Positions 43,910-55,169 of a stretch of DNA of 64,000 bases are shown here, one piece after another (the first letter of the stretch is position 1; each line of letters opens with the position of its first letter). Position numbers and translations under genes: made by a program. This DNA is from Nemertoderma westbladi. Its lineage: Eukaryota > Xenacoelomorpha > Nemertodermatida > Nemertodermatidae. Location: positions 1 to 64,000 of the forward strand of contig JAUCBJ010002271.1 of NCBI GenBank assembly GCA_032718475.1, given 5' to 3'. Below the pieces are notes generated by a model, which did no database searches, had not been told where the DNA came from, and saw nothing but the letters and a program-made list of their open reading frames with translations.

Positions 43910-45358
43910 ATGACGGAGTTGATAGAAGATGATCTTGGTATCAGGGAGCGATATACTCTACCTTTACAAGCATTTGTGGATAGCTTGATACGCGGTGAAA
44001 CCGATCCAACCATTACGGAGGACGATGGTCGTTATATCGAACCGCCGATGTCCCAAGAGCAACTTACGCGTGAATTGGACTATCGAAAATTCACCGCTCG
44101 CTATACGCATCGTAATAGTACGTATATGGACTTCCTAACTACCGGCCATCCTATCGATTTACATGATACGGACGATGTAGACACCGAAAGGGAAATGGTT
44201 CTATTTAAATATCATACCCAGCGGCATCGTAACGATAAACCGAGAATAGATCACGAAAATTCTATTCGTAACAGACTGGGAAGACGAACCAATATGCCTA
44301 GAATCTGAGGAGATTCAGCCTATGGCGCCCGGAACAGCGACAACGATTACATCCTAGAATGGTATCAAGGTCCACAGTGTCTCACTGCGTACGATTATCG
44401 CCATGCCAACTATGTTTCTCGGCAACGTTGTCGGTTATGCGCATCGAGATACCATGTTACGCCCATGGACACAAACGTCCGCTGTTCCTATTTCCACGAA
44501 CAACCGGCGATGGAAATTTATTGCGCGTATTGCAGATTTAATAATTTGCACATTTTTGCGGTTTGCCCTCAATTTATGACTCAATGTCACCATTGTCAAC
44601 TAAAGGGACACGCCAGTTTCGATTGCCCTTTTAATCACGATTTGGAAAGCGTAGATGAAATGATCACACTACGTTACATCAGAGCTTGGGAAGCGAACGC
44701 TGATTTACATTGTGATTCGCGCCATCGCTATTATCCTAGACGCGCTTACGAAGGAATTTATGCGTTCCATCCTTATCTATTCGCTTCTGTCGAACAGAAA
44801 TCACGCATATCGAGTTACGAACTACTGAAGCGCGTCGGAGAATGTATTTCAACCAAATTCGTACGCAAATTTCTCAGGAGTGTTAATCCTAGCGACCTTC
44901 ATTCCTATAACTTAATCAATTATATCCGTCAGGATCCGGACTATGGAGACTTATTTGTTAACTCACACCCCGAGTTACAGGAAGTATATCGACGGCCTTA
45001 CGAATACCGAGCCCGCGAACGCGAGTTGGAAAGAACCATTAAACCCCGGAGGTTTCTAACTGCCTATGGTCCACCCACGGCTCTCGGTCAGACCACTCGT
45101 AAAGGACCCGTAAGAGCGGCTGTCTTAAAACGAGCTCTCAAAGCCGTTAGACCCCTCTCCCCCGACGTTGATGTCAATCAACCCGGTACTTCGACTGGCG
45201 GATACACCGACCATAATCCTACACCCTCTGATGCAATCATATTGCACCCTTCACCCAGGAGTTATAGCCCTCCTTGTAAAGTGGCTCGCTCCAAAGAGAA
45301 AAAGACTCTGGCTAGCTTTAAAAACCTGCGTAAACGCCGTCCGCGTAAGAAAGACTAA
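43910..45358 (+). CDS. Second ORF of the LTR element, zinc-knuckle protein with one in-frame TGA
   Basis: From ATG 43910 the frame stays open for 483 codons except a TGA at codon 133 (44306-44308). The 52 codons between that stop and the next ATG (44465) are open and fit the flanking style, so I read this as one gene. The first part is acidic to neutral with no recognised domain. Just after the TGA lie three Cys/His clusters: CRLC (174-177) with H182 and C192; C205/C208/H214/C219; and CHHCQLKGHASFDC (226-239), an exact C-x2-C-x4-H-x4-C knuckle. The rest is Tyr/Arg-rich, ending KNLRKRRPRKKD. Nucleic-acid binding is inferred. It is not an envelope: no signal or membrane segment. The TGA may be a mutation, an assembly error or a readthrough site. 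Family not recognised. Confidence 0.6.
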
Positions 45359-45435
45359 CTGTTTAGAGTATTTACATATATTAGAAACTGTGATTTTGTA
45401 TATTTTATAGACTCAAATCCCATTTTCTGGGAGCG

Positions 45436-46663
45436 GGTAAAAGCTTCTGTGGGATATAACTGGCCCTTTTGCTTTGCAATCCAGTTTCCCCCCAGGCGCT
45501 GGAATACTCTAAAAAGCTCTCTAACTCGAATGATGCAAAGCGACCGGCTGATTGGCTGATTTGTTATACGAGGGGCTCTTTACTATGTTCTATCGGCCAA
45601 CCAGAGCTATAGCAGCAGAGTATGCAACCAGGACAACCGAGCGGAGTGACTCATTTTGTGTGTTGGCCAAGGGTTGCAAAATTCCTGATAGTTCGACATT
45701 TAGATATTCGTGGAACTTGTGGAATCTGGTGTTCTGCCAATGAGAGCTATTCCTCTCTGTGTAAAAGATACCTGCAACGGTGTTAGGGACAGTAGCAGTT
45801 TTTTCTTGATACTGTTTTGTTGTTTCTATCTAGGCCAGGAACACCGGCTCTAGAGTCAATTCGTTTCAGACTTTAGAAGAAACATTAGTAGGCTTAAGAT
45901 TATAGAGCGTATAACTGTTATCGGCTCAATCTGCACATACATTGTCATATCATATCTTAACCTACCGTCTTAATGCTTTTTACTGTTGTCATATTTTGTA
46001 TTAGTTGGTTGAATATTATTTGGAGAACATCTATAAAGAACCCAAATTTCCCAATTTTCTTGATACACTACAGGTTAGAGAGACGGGTTATATATAGCGA
46101 TTGCGACTTATATTATTGTGGTTTGTAGTGAATTTAATGCTATTTGATAAGCACTACATGAGTCAGTTGCTGTTCTCTTTATATATGATAAAATTCATTG
46201 ACGGTCGGCAAATTAGTGAGCAGTATTGTGTGTTACCGGTAGTGTGCATGATTGTGGCTGATAACTAAGCATTTCCTAAAGAATGCGCCTCATACGTGAA
46301 TCATAAGACTTACCGACTTACCGTTGTGATTAGTATAAGTCATATCTCTGTTTATCTAGATAGAGCACCACGTCCTAAAGGAACTGTTAATATTTCCCGA
46401 AAGTGAATAATATTAGTCAGAAATTATTTATTAACGATCAATCGAATAATACAGTAAGCTTACACTGCAATAATAATCTAAGCCCTCAGAATCCAGTCTC
46501 CCGGGTATATCCAGCGGGTGAATGGACGCGCACTAGGTTGGTTTCTGCTAATGTTGTGTTTATTGGTATTAAATATTTGTCAACTTCTAAAGTCTATTTA
46601 TAAACCAAAAGACATATAAATTTTGGCAGGTTAAACTGCTAAAGGTCTTCAAAAGCGCGTACA
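45436..46663 (+). repeat. 3' LTR
   Basis: Near-identical to 38093-39320, same length. Its first base is G where the 5' LTR has T. Preceded by a short purine-rich stretch 'gggagcgg'. Confidence 0.92.
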
Positions 46664-46900
46664 CAACTTTTGAGCATTTCAAAATTTTCAAAAAGCGATT
46701 TGATCAGGCCATGATCAGGAAAGATCATGTTTTCGGTTTTATTTCGAAGACCAAGTCCTGTGAGTTCACCGTATGAAAAAAATTAACATTACAAAAAGAT
46801 TCCTCACCCTCGAATTAGGGGGGGTAGCCAAAATTTGACCATAAAAAAGTTCAATTCTAGGGGGTCAAAAGATCATGATCGCAAAATGATCAGTGTTTTC
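46664..46900. repeat. GATC-dense tract, right of the LTR element
   Basis: Continues the tract of 37661-38092 with several 'gatcatgatc'-type words and 'ttacaaaaagattc', which also occurs at about 37745 on the left. Confidence 0.65.
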
Positions 46901-49439
46901 GAAATTACATCTGAGCATTTTGGGGCAAAACTTTCAAACTAAAAAACATTCACTGGAGTGTTCTAAGTAGATTAAAAAATTTTTTGACTCAATAGGCCTA
47001 CCGGTACCGGAGATATGGTCGTCCAAAGTCTGCTTCCGGTAATTCGAAAATATTTCGAAAACCCTTGATCGAATTTTTTCCTTGAAAATATGTGAATGTA
47101 CAGTTAGTGGACCCGCATCTAACGATATATCACAATCCATATTTCGGATGACAGGTACCGGTGTAATCAGACTTTACCAAAAAAATTCAAATTTTTGCTA
47201 CTCATGTCTGACTATCTCGAAAACTATAATAAGTATGGAAATACTTTCACTGCAAGAAATGTTCGCCTATCCAATGCGCTTCTAACTCTGTGCTCGGATT
47301 TTGCATAGTGTCAAAACCTACAACTTAACCCCCCCAGCGGAGGGAACGGAGTGACCGGATCGCCGGTACTATCTTTCATTATTATGAAGTAATAAGGGCG
47401 GTGGGTGGGGTAGATGGTGAACACTATTTATAGGGTGGAGGGAGGGTCTAGTATATTACTTTAGGATATTTGATTTCTTTGCAATATAGTTTAGCTGCCT
47501 CAGTCTTATTTGTAATATGTTATACATTATACCAAATTATATCAAGTTTTAACATACTACATTGTCTACCTGTAGGATAAATATACAATGTAGGGCTCAT
47601 AATATATTTATAAATAGATTTAGTATATTTACATTGTATAACAGAGTTAATTGATACTATTACGGTATTATACTAAAGATGCCGCTTTGATATATCTGAT
47701 CAAATGGCAATTTCTGGTATATTATCTATTTCACTATCTTGGGTATATCATTCAATTTCTAAAACTATAATAATAAACATTTACTTCACTTCTTGTTTAC
47801 TCGGATGGATATAATAATATAAAATATGTCAGTATAATATCTTATAGGGCCAAACGCAGATTAATCGGAATAATATGTTTAATTATTATTACAATTGGCA
47901 CATTGAAGTAAGTAGTACATGAGTTTGATAAAATAATTATGAATCTGTATCTTATTCTACTTTGTCTATATGATTATGTTATATAATAATGTTACTTTAT
48001 CACTTTGGTTTAAACCGATCTCCTTTACTATTACTTACTACTTATACTACTACTACTACTACTATTACTACTACTACTACTGACTACTACAGAGTTATAT
48101 ATTATAAGAGGACTGGGTTTGTGATTATTAGTTATTATACAAGTGCCCCTCGGCTATAGAGAGTCCACCCTCGGTTGCTTACTGGATAATAAAAATACAT
48201 TGGAGTCTGATATAACACTGAAACAGGGACAATTTATTGAGAAATTAAATGTTATTATTAGACAAGAATTTTATACATACACACTGTGCGAATTGCAACG
48301 CATTTACTGCACTAGTTTTTACGGTAGTTGTTTCTGGGATCATTTCTCCAATAGTTGTTGTAGGCTATTTACATCATGGAATATTAATGTTCGAATTGTG
48401 TTCGGTTTACAATATGCTAGTTACAGATATATTGTTGAAAACTTGTTACCTTGTATTATTTCGCTAGGGATTTACGTACATCGAACAAAAGGTGCCTATG
48501 TTTTCTTTCTGAAGTATCGTTCACTGATTGTAGATCACATAGTGATTGTAATTTATGTAGTATCGGCAATATGTGCAATACTAATAATTTAAATTTTATG
48601 TCGTCTCGTAATTTCTCCCGGTGTAGTAGATATGTACAGATTCAGATATGTGGCGTTTAAATCTTTGTAAAGAAATTATCGGTTGCCGTTTGAATGCAGT
48701 ACAATTTGAGGTGCCAGGTTTTAATGATTCAGAAATGAAGGTTATTCTTGATAATGTTTCCACCACGTAACATGCAATTATCGGTGACGAACATAACGTT
48801 TTGTTGTGCTAGATTTATTATATACTTTACATACGCTGTACCGTTATTTTTATTAATTATGAGCATGAATTAAATAAATAAATAAATGAAATAATTAATT
48901 ATAACTTTTCTGAATAACATAGGACATTTTATGAATTTGAAGCATAATTTTTAAATTACTTTTAAAAAAAACATATCAATCTACTAGTGCTAGAGATTGT
49001 ACTTTTCGCACTATTGTAAATCGTTGGAAGTATCACAAGTTACTTATTGAAACTGGACCTTGGAGTAGACCCAGGCGATTATTATAGGCTTTGTAGCTGC
49101 GATCTAGCGAATCAGTACATGATGAGCCACATATTATTTTTAAATACATTTTAACTAAGAAGTTAAGAGAACGTTTTCGCCATTTAACGTTTGATACCAT
49201 TCGTGTATTTTTCACAGAGACGATTTAAAACACGTATGCAGATTCATATTATGGCTTTATCGCAATATACTGACACTTGATATATTATTAAATATAACTA
49301 ATATTCGAATGCATTTAATTTGTTAATGTTTTATATTTTAAATGTTTATTGTGATAATAAACTACTATTTCTAAGTGGTGCCGGAAATCTTGGGCAACAG
49401 CGGGGATAATTATAATTAAATAATTCAGAATATTAGCAG
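46901..49439. other. No gene seen
   Basis: AT-rich. An ORF at 48143-48592 has no recognisable family. A (tac)n microsatellite lies at about 48028-48085. Confidence 0.4.
48028..48085 (+). repeat. (TAC)n microsatellite
   Basis: Imperfect run of tac/tta trinucleotides. Confidence 0.9.
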
Positions 49440-49690
49440 TATTTTCTTTCCTACAGCATATTGCATAATGTAATCTACACAATTCAACAGTATGCAGTTC
49501 CTACATACAGTAGCTACATGTAATTATGTTATTGATTGTTTTGAGTTATTAAAACATATGTTGAACACATTATAGGACAAGCGGAGGTGGATGGGGTCGG
49601 TATTATACATTGCATCTATTTATATTACATTGTATAATGTTATGTAATGAAATATACTACACTGGTACTTATTATTAAAGTGATTTAACT
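49440..49690 (+). promoter_or_regulatory. Upstream homology block of copy C
   Basis: Counterpart of 21245-21505 upstream of copy B: 'ttatgttattgat', 'attaaaacatatgt', 'cggaggtgg', 'ggtactta'. Conserved better than its AT-rich surroundings; may hold promoter or first-exon sequence. Confidence 0.5.
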
Positions 49691-50483
49691 GCTGCAAAAT
49701 TTATGATCAAAATACAGATTTTGTAAATTTTAATTAATAATTATATTTTTTTCCAATAATTAATTTATAAACCGACAATATAATTGGAGCAATCATAATT
49801 GGTAAGTATTAAAAATATGTTACTATCCAACATGTGCTACTGAATACATGTCATAGTAGAATTAGGCAACTGAATACATCTCATAGTAGAATTAGGCAAT
49901 CATAATAATTACTTTAATTATCAACCATAAAAGTCATAATAAGCACAACTTTTAATTATTGGATTAATGTTATGGTATATTTACTTTCGCAGAACCTGAG
50001 CCTCAGATCGGCAACAGAAACGACTTACAACCTCGTAGGACAGCCTGAGACTACTTGTTCACGCTTTCTGCTTGGGAGAAGTTGTTGTTCAGTTTTAATA
50101 AGGTCTGCTAATAATTTATTTCATTTATCTTATGATACCATTATAAACGGGAGCCCCAACCACTGCGGTAATGTCAATCGGGCAGCGCTTCAAGTGGAAG
50201 CATCAATCATACTTGTCAAGCAGATGTGTTAGGATTGTGCATCAAGACAATCAGAAACTCATTGAATAACACGTCCATGGCACATAGGCAAGGCAGCTAA
50301 CATGGGAGCCTTTTAAATGATACAATTTCATATATAAAATAAATTGACGAGTGATGCTTGCGCTTGAAGCATCTTGATGCATTGTTTGGGGCTCCCCTTA
50401 AAATATCCCTATCAATTCGCGAAATATATTTTAGACCACATTTTTGTTAATGACTGAGACTCATTAATCGATCTTAATGACTA
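49691..50483. other. No gene seen
   Basis: Includes two tandem 24-bp words around 'actgaatacatctcatagtag' at 49850-49895. An 86-codon ORF at 49972-50232 has no recognised family. Confidence 0.4.
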
Positions 50484-50694
50484 ATTATCCTTTTAAGTGC
50501 CAAAATGGGCTCCATGGTCCCACGACCTTTACGGAACCCATTCTGATTTCCACGGAGCAGTCTCTCAATGGGATCCCTGATGCGATTTAATAAAATTCTA
50601 TTGTATAGCTTTGCAGCAATCGAGATCAATGAGATTCCCTGAAAAGAACCATAGAGTGTTAGGTCACCCTTCTTGGGAACTAGCACCAACTTAT
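50484..50694 (-). pseudogene. LINE alpha RT fragment fused to LINE beta
   Basis: The - strand reads LVPKKGDLTLYGSFQGISLISIAAKLYNRILLNRI, NQNGFRKGRGTMEPILALKRII: the RT entry of alpha, nearly identical to 60960-61180. It is cut at both ends and abuts the beta linker directly at about 50695, in the same orientation. Confidence 0.85.
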
Positions 50695-52680
50695 AAACTT
50701 AACTTAATAGATTGGCATTCCATATCAAGAAAGCTTCATGGGATTCGCGATAGAGATCCTTATCCAAGTCGTTCCATCCTGGTATTCCAAGAGGAGAGTT
50801 TGGTTTGCCGGGTCTGGTACATGGAATCTTCTCAGATGCCGCCGCCTTTAGAGCCACAACAATATCACAGTACGATTTCTCTAATCTGTCTCGGTGATCT
50901 GTACAAGTTACATTTTTACAACCCAGACAGTCTCGGTCCAACCGAATTTCCGTGAGCTTCTTGGCTGCAACTTGGTTGTAATTTGCCAAGTCAGCACTTG
51001 TTGCCTTATCCAAGATTGGTTTACGCATTTCAAGATTGGTTGTAGCACCCTGGATGCAACGCAGTGATCCAACCATGATGTGCTATTATATAGTGGTTTA
51101 TATAGGTGAATATGTTGGATGGAAGCAATAAAACATCCAAATCATCATAACCATTCTAAGCACACCAGTCACTTAGTTCAGTGTAAAATTCTCGCGATGG
51201 GTCTGCATTTAGATCGCCTATAAATGCAATTTTACTAAATGGGAGTGTATCCCCGAGAGCTTAAAGTTTACAAAGATATTCTATCAATATACTCATAAGT
51301 ATACATTGCCAGTTCCACCTGATATACGGATAGCGAGGTATTGAGGATCTGATGAATCAACAATATCAATTGAATTTGTTAGTTCATTTTTCCAAAACAC
51401 AGCGAGACCTCCGAAAGGCCTACCAATGAGTGGGCCACTGGAGAGGCACACAGGTGACGTTCCGTGTACATTAAAGTCCTCAGAAAGCAACTCCAAAAAA
51501 TCGATATCCTGCTTTGGCAGCAGGTGTTCCTATACGAATATGATGTCGGAGCATTCAAACAGTTTATTCATCACATAATGGCTTTCAGCCGTTCGAATTG
51601 AGTTTGCATTATATGAGGAAAGTTTAAGATACTTGCCCCCCATTTTCGGTGGGTGTTTCAGTTGATCCCTGTCCCAGTGGCAACTGTTTCTGCTTCACCG
51701 TATTAAGGCTTGAATAACCCTTCCTCTTGAACCTATTACGGACTTGGACATGGGGCCAGTAGGCGGCTGCGCTCTCTGATTTCATAGCATCTGCTCATCC
51801 CTTTTGCAGGTGATAACAAATGACTTGTAGGAAGTTGTCTTGTTATCAACTTCCTCGCACTTAACCTCGTAATCAAAATTCCCCTTTCTGTCTCTACCAA
51901 TCTTTAAGTGGTCTGCTCTGTGACGCTATGGGAGATATACAATTTCTGGACAGATTATATCCCCTGGGCCAACCCCATGCCAGTTCCAATAACCTATGCG
52001 CGCCTCGGTTGTCTTTTGACATTTGATTGACAACCTGATGACTTTAAAGGTCAACCTTGCTTACCAATTGTAGTCATCTCATCTACAGATGAGGCGTTCT
52101 GCACTGGGGGTTGTGCCGCAAACGAAGCCCAGAGGGCCGGCTTTGCGGTTTGTACTGGAGGAACTGGGGTCAGTGGAAGTGGATTCATCGCCACTAATAT
52201 CCACTCCACTGTGTGGACCAGTGGAGACGGCCCATGGCTAGCTGTGTTTCATCCATTTCCTGGTACAAAAACAGGTGCAGCATAATTAGTTCCAGGAACA
52301 GCCACCCTAGGTGATGGTGGTCATGATTCCAGAACTGCCAAACGTTCCTTTAGGGAGTTGACATCTGTAGAGAGAGTCGTTATAATCGATCCCGCGGTGG
52401 TAACTGGTGGAAGTCGTGTAAAATCTTCCACAACAAACTTTGGCATTGGATCTAGGCCACAAAAATCCGGTGACTCAAGAATACCTAAAATATCGATTAT
52501 GTATGTTTCTGACCAAACCGTTTTTTACTTCCTGGTCCGATCCCAGTAGATCAATCAAAATTGATCTAGCTTCTTCATAATCTGCATTAGAGAACCCAGG
52601 CCAACATATAAGGGTGTCCACCAACCAGTTCTATGTAGAGGGTTTAGATCTGGAAGCGCAGAAAGGAGTAGCCGAGTACC
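50695..52680 (-). pseudogene. Broken second copy of LINE beta (ORF1, endonuclease, linker)
   Basis: On the - strand: ORF1 remains at about 52680-51650 (LICWPGFSNADYEEARSILIDLL, matching beta ORF1 VCWPHFATKDIDAARSVLVAL). Endonuclease remains at 51645-51180 include SSYNANSIRTAES, GPLIGRPFGGLAVFWKN, DSSDPQYLAIRI and 'AFIGDLNADPS'. The linker 51076-50700 has PILDKATSADLANYNQV, GIPGWNDLDKDLYRESHEAFLIW. Many stops and frameshifts. The RT is missing; its place is taken by an alpha RT piece. Removing this block brings the copy C upstream homology block to the same distance from exon 1 as in copy B. Confidence 0.8.
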
Positions 52681-52871
52681 CCATTCACAGTATATTATTT
52701 TCAAGTGTGATAGTTCAGTAGTTCTGTAGTTCAGTACAGCAGTATAAACTGCTAAAATATTATATTAAATTAATATTAAGCTACAGTCGTTAGAGTGATG
52801 AATAATGGATGGTATTATACAGTTAACTGTTGTTAGGTAATGTTTTATCTTTTTTTTTAACCATTCAGGAA

Positions 52872-53038
52872 ATGCATCATTTTATCAGGTTCGTGGTTCT
52901 ATCAGCATTGTATTCTCTTTTGTGTATTGTAACAATCACAAATACAACTTCGCAAAGTACGGATTACCAGAATGCCAACTCATGCATCTGTAAGGATAGT
53001 GCAAACGTAACCAATATTTGCACTGGCAACGTTCACAA
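52872..53038 (+). CDS. Copy C exon 1: signal peptide and C-x-C segment
   Basis: Acceptor 'aaccattcag' ends at 52868; ATG three bases later. Signal core FVVLSALYSLLCIVTI; mature start SCICKDSANVTNICTGNVH with C-x-C, sequon NVT and third Cys. The donor 'cacaa|gttagt' at 53038/53039 is the same as in copy B: 167 nt, phase 2. Without splicing the frame would run another 28 nt to a stop, but the shared donor and phase fit exon 2 at 56512. Confidence 0.8.
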
Positions 53039-53569
53039 GTTAGTTGAATTACACAGTAATCAGTAGTGTGTATATATTATATATATACACAATAAAACTC
53101 AGTTTTAGATTTACCTGTATATCCACTATGGTGGGTCATCATTGAAAAAATTTTGCAAATTGTTTTTCAGGTAGTGATAAAAAGTTGCTCCCATAATTAC
53201 AGTTTAAGAAAAAAAATTTTTTCAAAATATTTCATTTATACCTGCCGGTTTGCAGGTTTTAACTATACGCTGTCAGTCTGTCCATCAGTTGATGGGGCAA
53301 ACTTTAGAAAGGATACTATCTAGCTAAAAAAATTCTACAGGGGATTGATTTCTTGGTCGGAGACTTCATTTCGGATGTCATTTTTAATATTTCATGTTTC
53401 CATGTCTGTCTGTATGTCTGTCCGTCAAAAAATAACCGACAGACAGAAGGCAGTTTGGAAACCATCTGATGTGAAAACTGACTTCGACAATTACTTCTGA
53501 GAAGAACCAAAGAAACCATATAGTTAAGCTTTTATATAATTGGTGTGATTTTCTTATATTTTGACAGGG
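53039..53569. other. Intron 1 of copy C, 5' part
   Basis: No gene. A short '(tgtc)n' stretch at 53401-53425 is inverted relative to the microsatellite that follows. Confidence 0.5.
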
Positions 53570-53601
53570 AAAATCAGACAGACTGATAGACAGACAGACG
53601 G

Positions 53602-53660
<59 letters not shown>

Positions 53661-53674
53661 GGCACAGGCAGACG

Positions 53675-53737
<63 letters not shown>

Positions 53738-53756
53738 ACAGACAGACAGACTGACT
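53570..53756 (+). repeat. (GACA)n-(GGCA)n compound microsatellite
   Basis: A run of gaca units (about 53576-53660), then ggca units (about 53676-53735), then gaca again. ORFs here (Cys/Leu/Pro/Ser or Arg/Gln/Thr/Asp repeats) are artefacts. Confidence 0.97.
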
Positions 53757-54368
53757 CAATTTCCTTTTAATAGTATAAATCATAGCAATATGTTGTGTCT
53801 TTTATTGTTATTTTTAGATATAAAAGACACTCTTACATATTGAAAGACAGTTTTGCATGGCAAGGTTCAAACTTTAAATGTAATGTCGGAATGGCATTTT
53901 TTTTTTTATTTACCGCCTTTTCAATTAGTTTTTAAGTTTTGGTATCAAATGATAGCTTGTTTTGTGTGCAATAATAATATTCGGGTTGTTTTTTAGTTTT
54001 GCAAACAAAAGTTTTTCGTTTTACGAAACAAACCGGATTTTTTATTGAAAATATAAAAACGCAACAATTTGTAAAAATATACTTAATTTTTGAGATATTT
54101 TTCATTTTATTTTTGCTATTTTTGCGATGTTGTCTAAATCATCCTGTAGTTAAATCACAATTTCAGTTTAGACTAACTCAATGACATGTAGCAGTATCAT
54201 AGTATGCTGATAACCTTAGTAGCCTACCAGACCACCACCGGTAACACTACCTTAGTAGCATATACTGTGAAAATGGAAGTTATCTTGACGAAAATGATAA
54301 ATATAAATGAAAGAACTCTTTCCAGCTGTTTGAAATTGCAGTTATTTATTGATGATTATTGCAGTTAT
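53757..54368. other. No gene seen
   Basis: AT-rich intronic sequence. Confidence 0.5.
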
Positions 54369-54588
54369 CTAGTGTCAAGCTTGGGGGAACCAATGAGACA
54401 CCTCCAATGTTATATAGTGTCTGGTTGAAGCTGTGTGCATGGTTCTTGACACAGTGAATCCGGCGTAGCATTATTGCGAATGTGCCATCCAGAGATTTGT
54501 TGTCCTCAGCAGTTAGAGCCTCATCATGTACTCCTATAGAGGAGTACTGGAACTACTGCTGCTCTATATAATCGGACCTTAAGTTTCC
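54369..54588 (-). pseudogene. LINE alpha RT C-terminal fragment
   Basis: Complement matches 60034-60254 of the alpha copy ('gtgtcaagcttgggggaacc', 'gtgccatccagagattt') with more substitutions. No 3' tail. Confidence 0.85.
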
Positions 54589-55169
54589 AGGTACTGATGC
54601 TGATAATTCGCAATTCCTCGTGGCATTGCAGCTAGCCATCATATTTTATACCGCTTGTTTGCAGCTAATGCGACACCATTTACAGACGACTCTTCAACAA
54701 AATATTTGGAGATAATAGATTGTTCATTCATTATACACAGTAATGGTAATTTCAATAGGTTTCCCTAAATGGAAATTGTGAAAGAATCTTGAAAACTAAA
54801 AGAGATTTTCAGATTTCAGATTTGGAAATAATAATAAAAATAATTTCGTAATATTTTGGACCAAAATGGACCTTTTATTGCAGCACATTTCTATACTAAG
54901 TGTATCGAGCTCCTTGGTGGATTACCTAGGTGTCTGTGTTCAGACAGCGGTACATAAAATGTAAACTTAATGGTTATGCAGCTACTACCGACAGCTGTCT
55001 GCTGTTTCTTCTGGGGAAGAGTGTTAAATGGTTTTAATGATTTGATATATATTTTCAATATGACCTAGTGATGGTGAAACTACTACAACTGCTACTAGGT
55101 CGAGCGAACTCGGACAGTGAAAATGAGACCCTCTTCCAGCATTCACGATTCTCCATAGTTGTCACAATT
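54589..55169. other. No gene seen
   Basis: Unassigned intronic sequence. Confidence 0.5.

Larger units (their letters stand above)
38093..46663 (+). mobile_element. Young non-autonomous Pao/BEL-like LTR retrotransposon
   Basis: Direct repeats of 1228 bp (38093-39320 and 45436-46663) with about six substitutions and no length difference. The 5' LTR starts TG, both end CA. A 5-bp duplication CAACT flanks the element (38088-38092 and 46664-46668). Inside are a gag-protease ORF (39965-42280) whose end jumps from after the protease to a stretch normally found near the RNase H/integrase border, a 1.6-kb non-coding stretch, and a second ORF (43910-45358). RT, RNase H and the integrase core are absent, so movement would need a related autonomous Pao element. 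LTR identity indicates recent insertion. A primer-binding site was not identified. Confidence 0.9.

Noticed and set aside
44359-44541. Separate small ORF between the two halves of the LTR element's second gene
   Set aside because: It is out of frame with a continuous open frame that carries the zinc-knuckle cysteines.
48143-48592. 149-codon ORF with hydrophobic C-terminus
   Set aside because: No recognisable family, no support from neighbours, and composition follows the AT-rich background; probably chance.
53561-53783. ORFs with Cys/Leu/Ser/Val/Pro or Thr/Asp/Arg/Gln repeats
   Set aside because: They are translations of the GACA/GGCA microsatellite.
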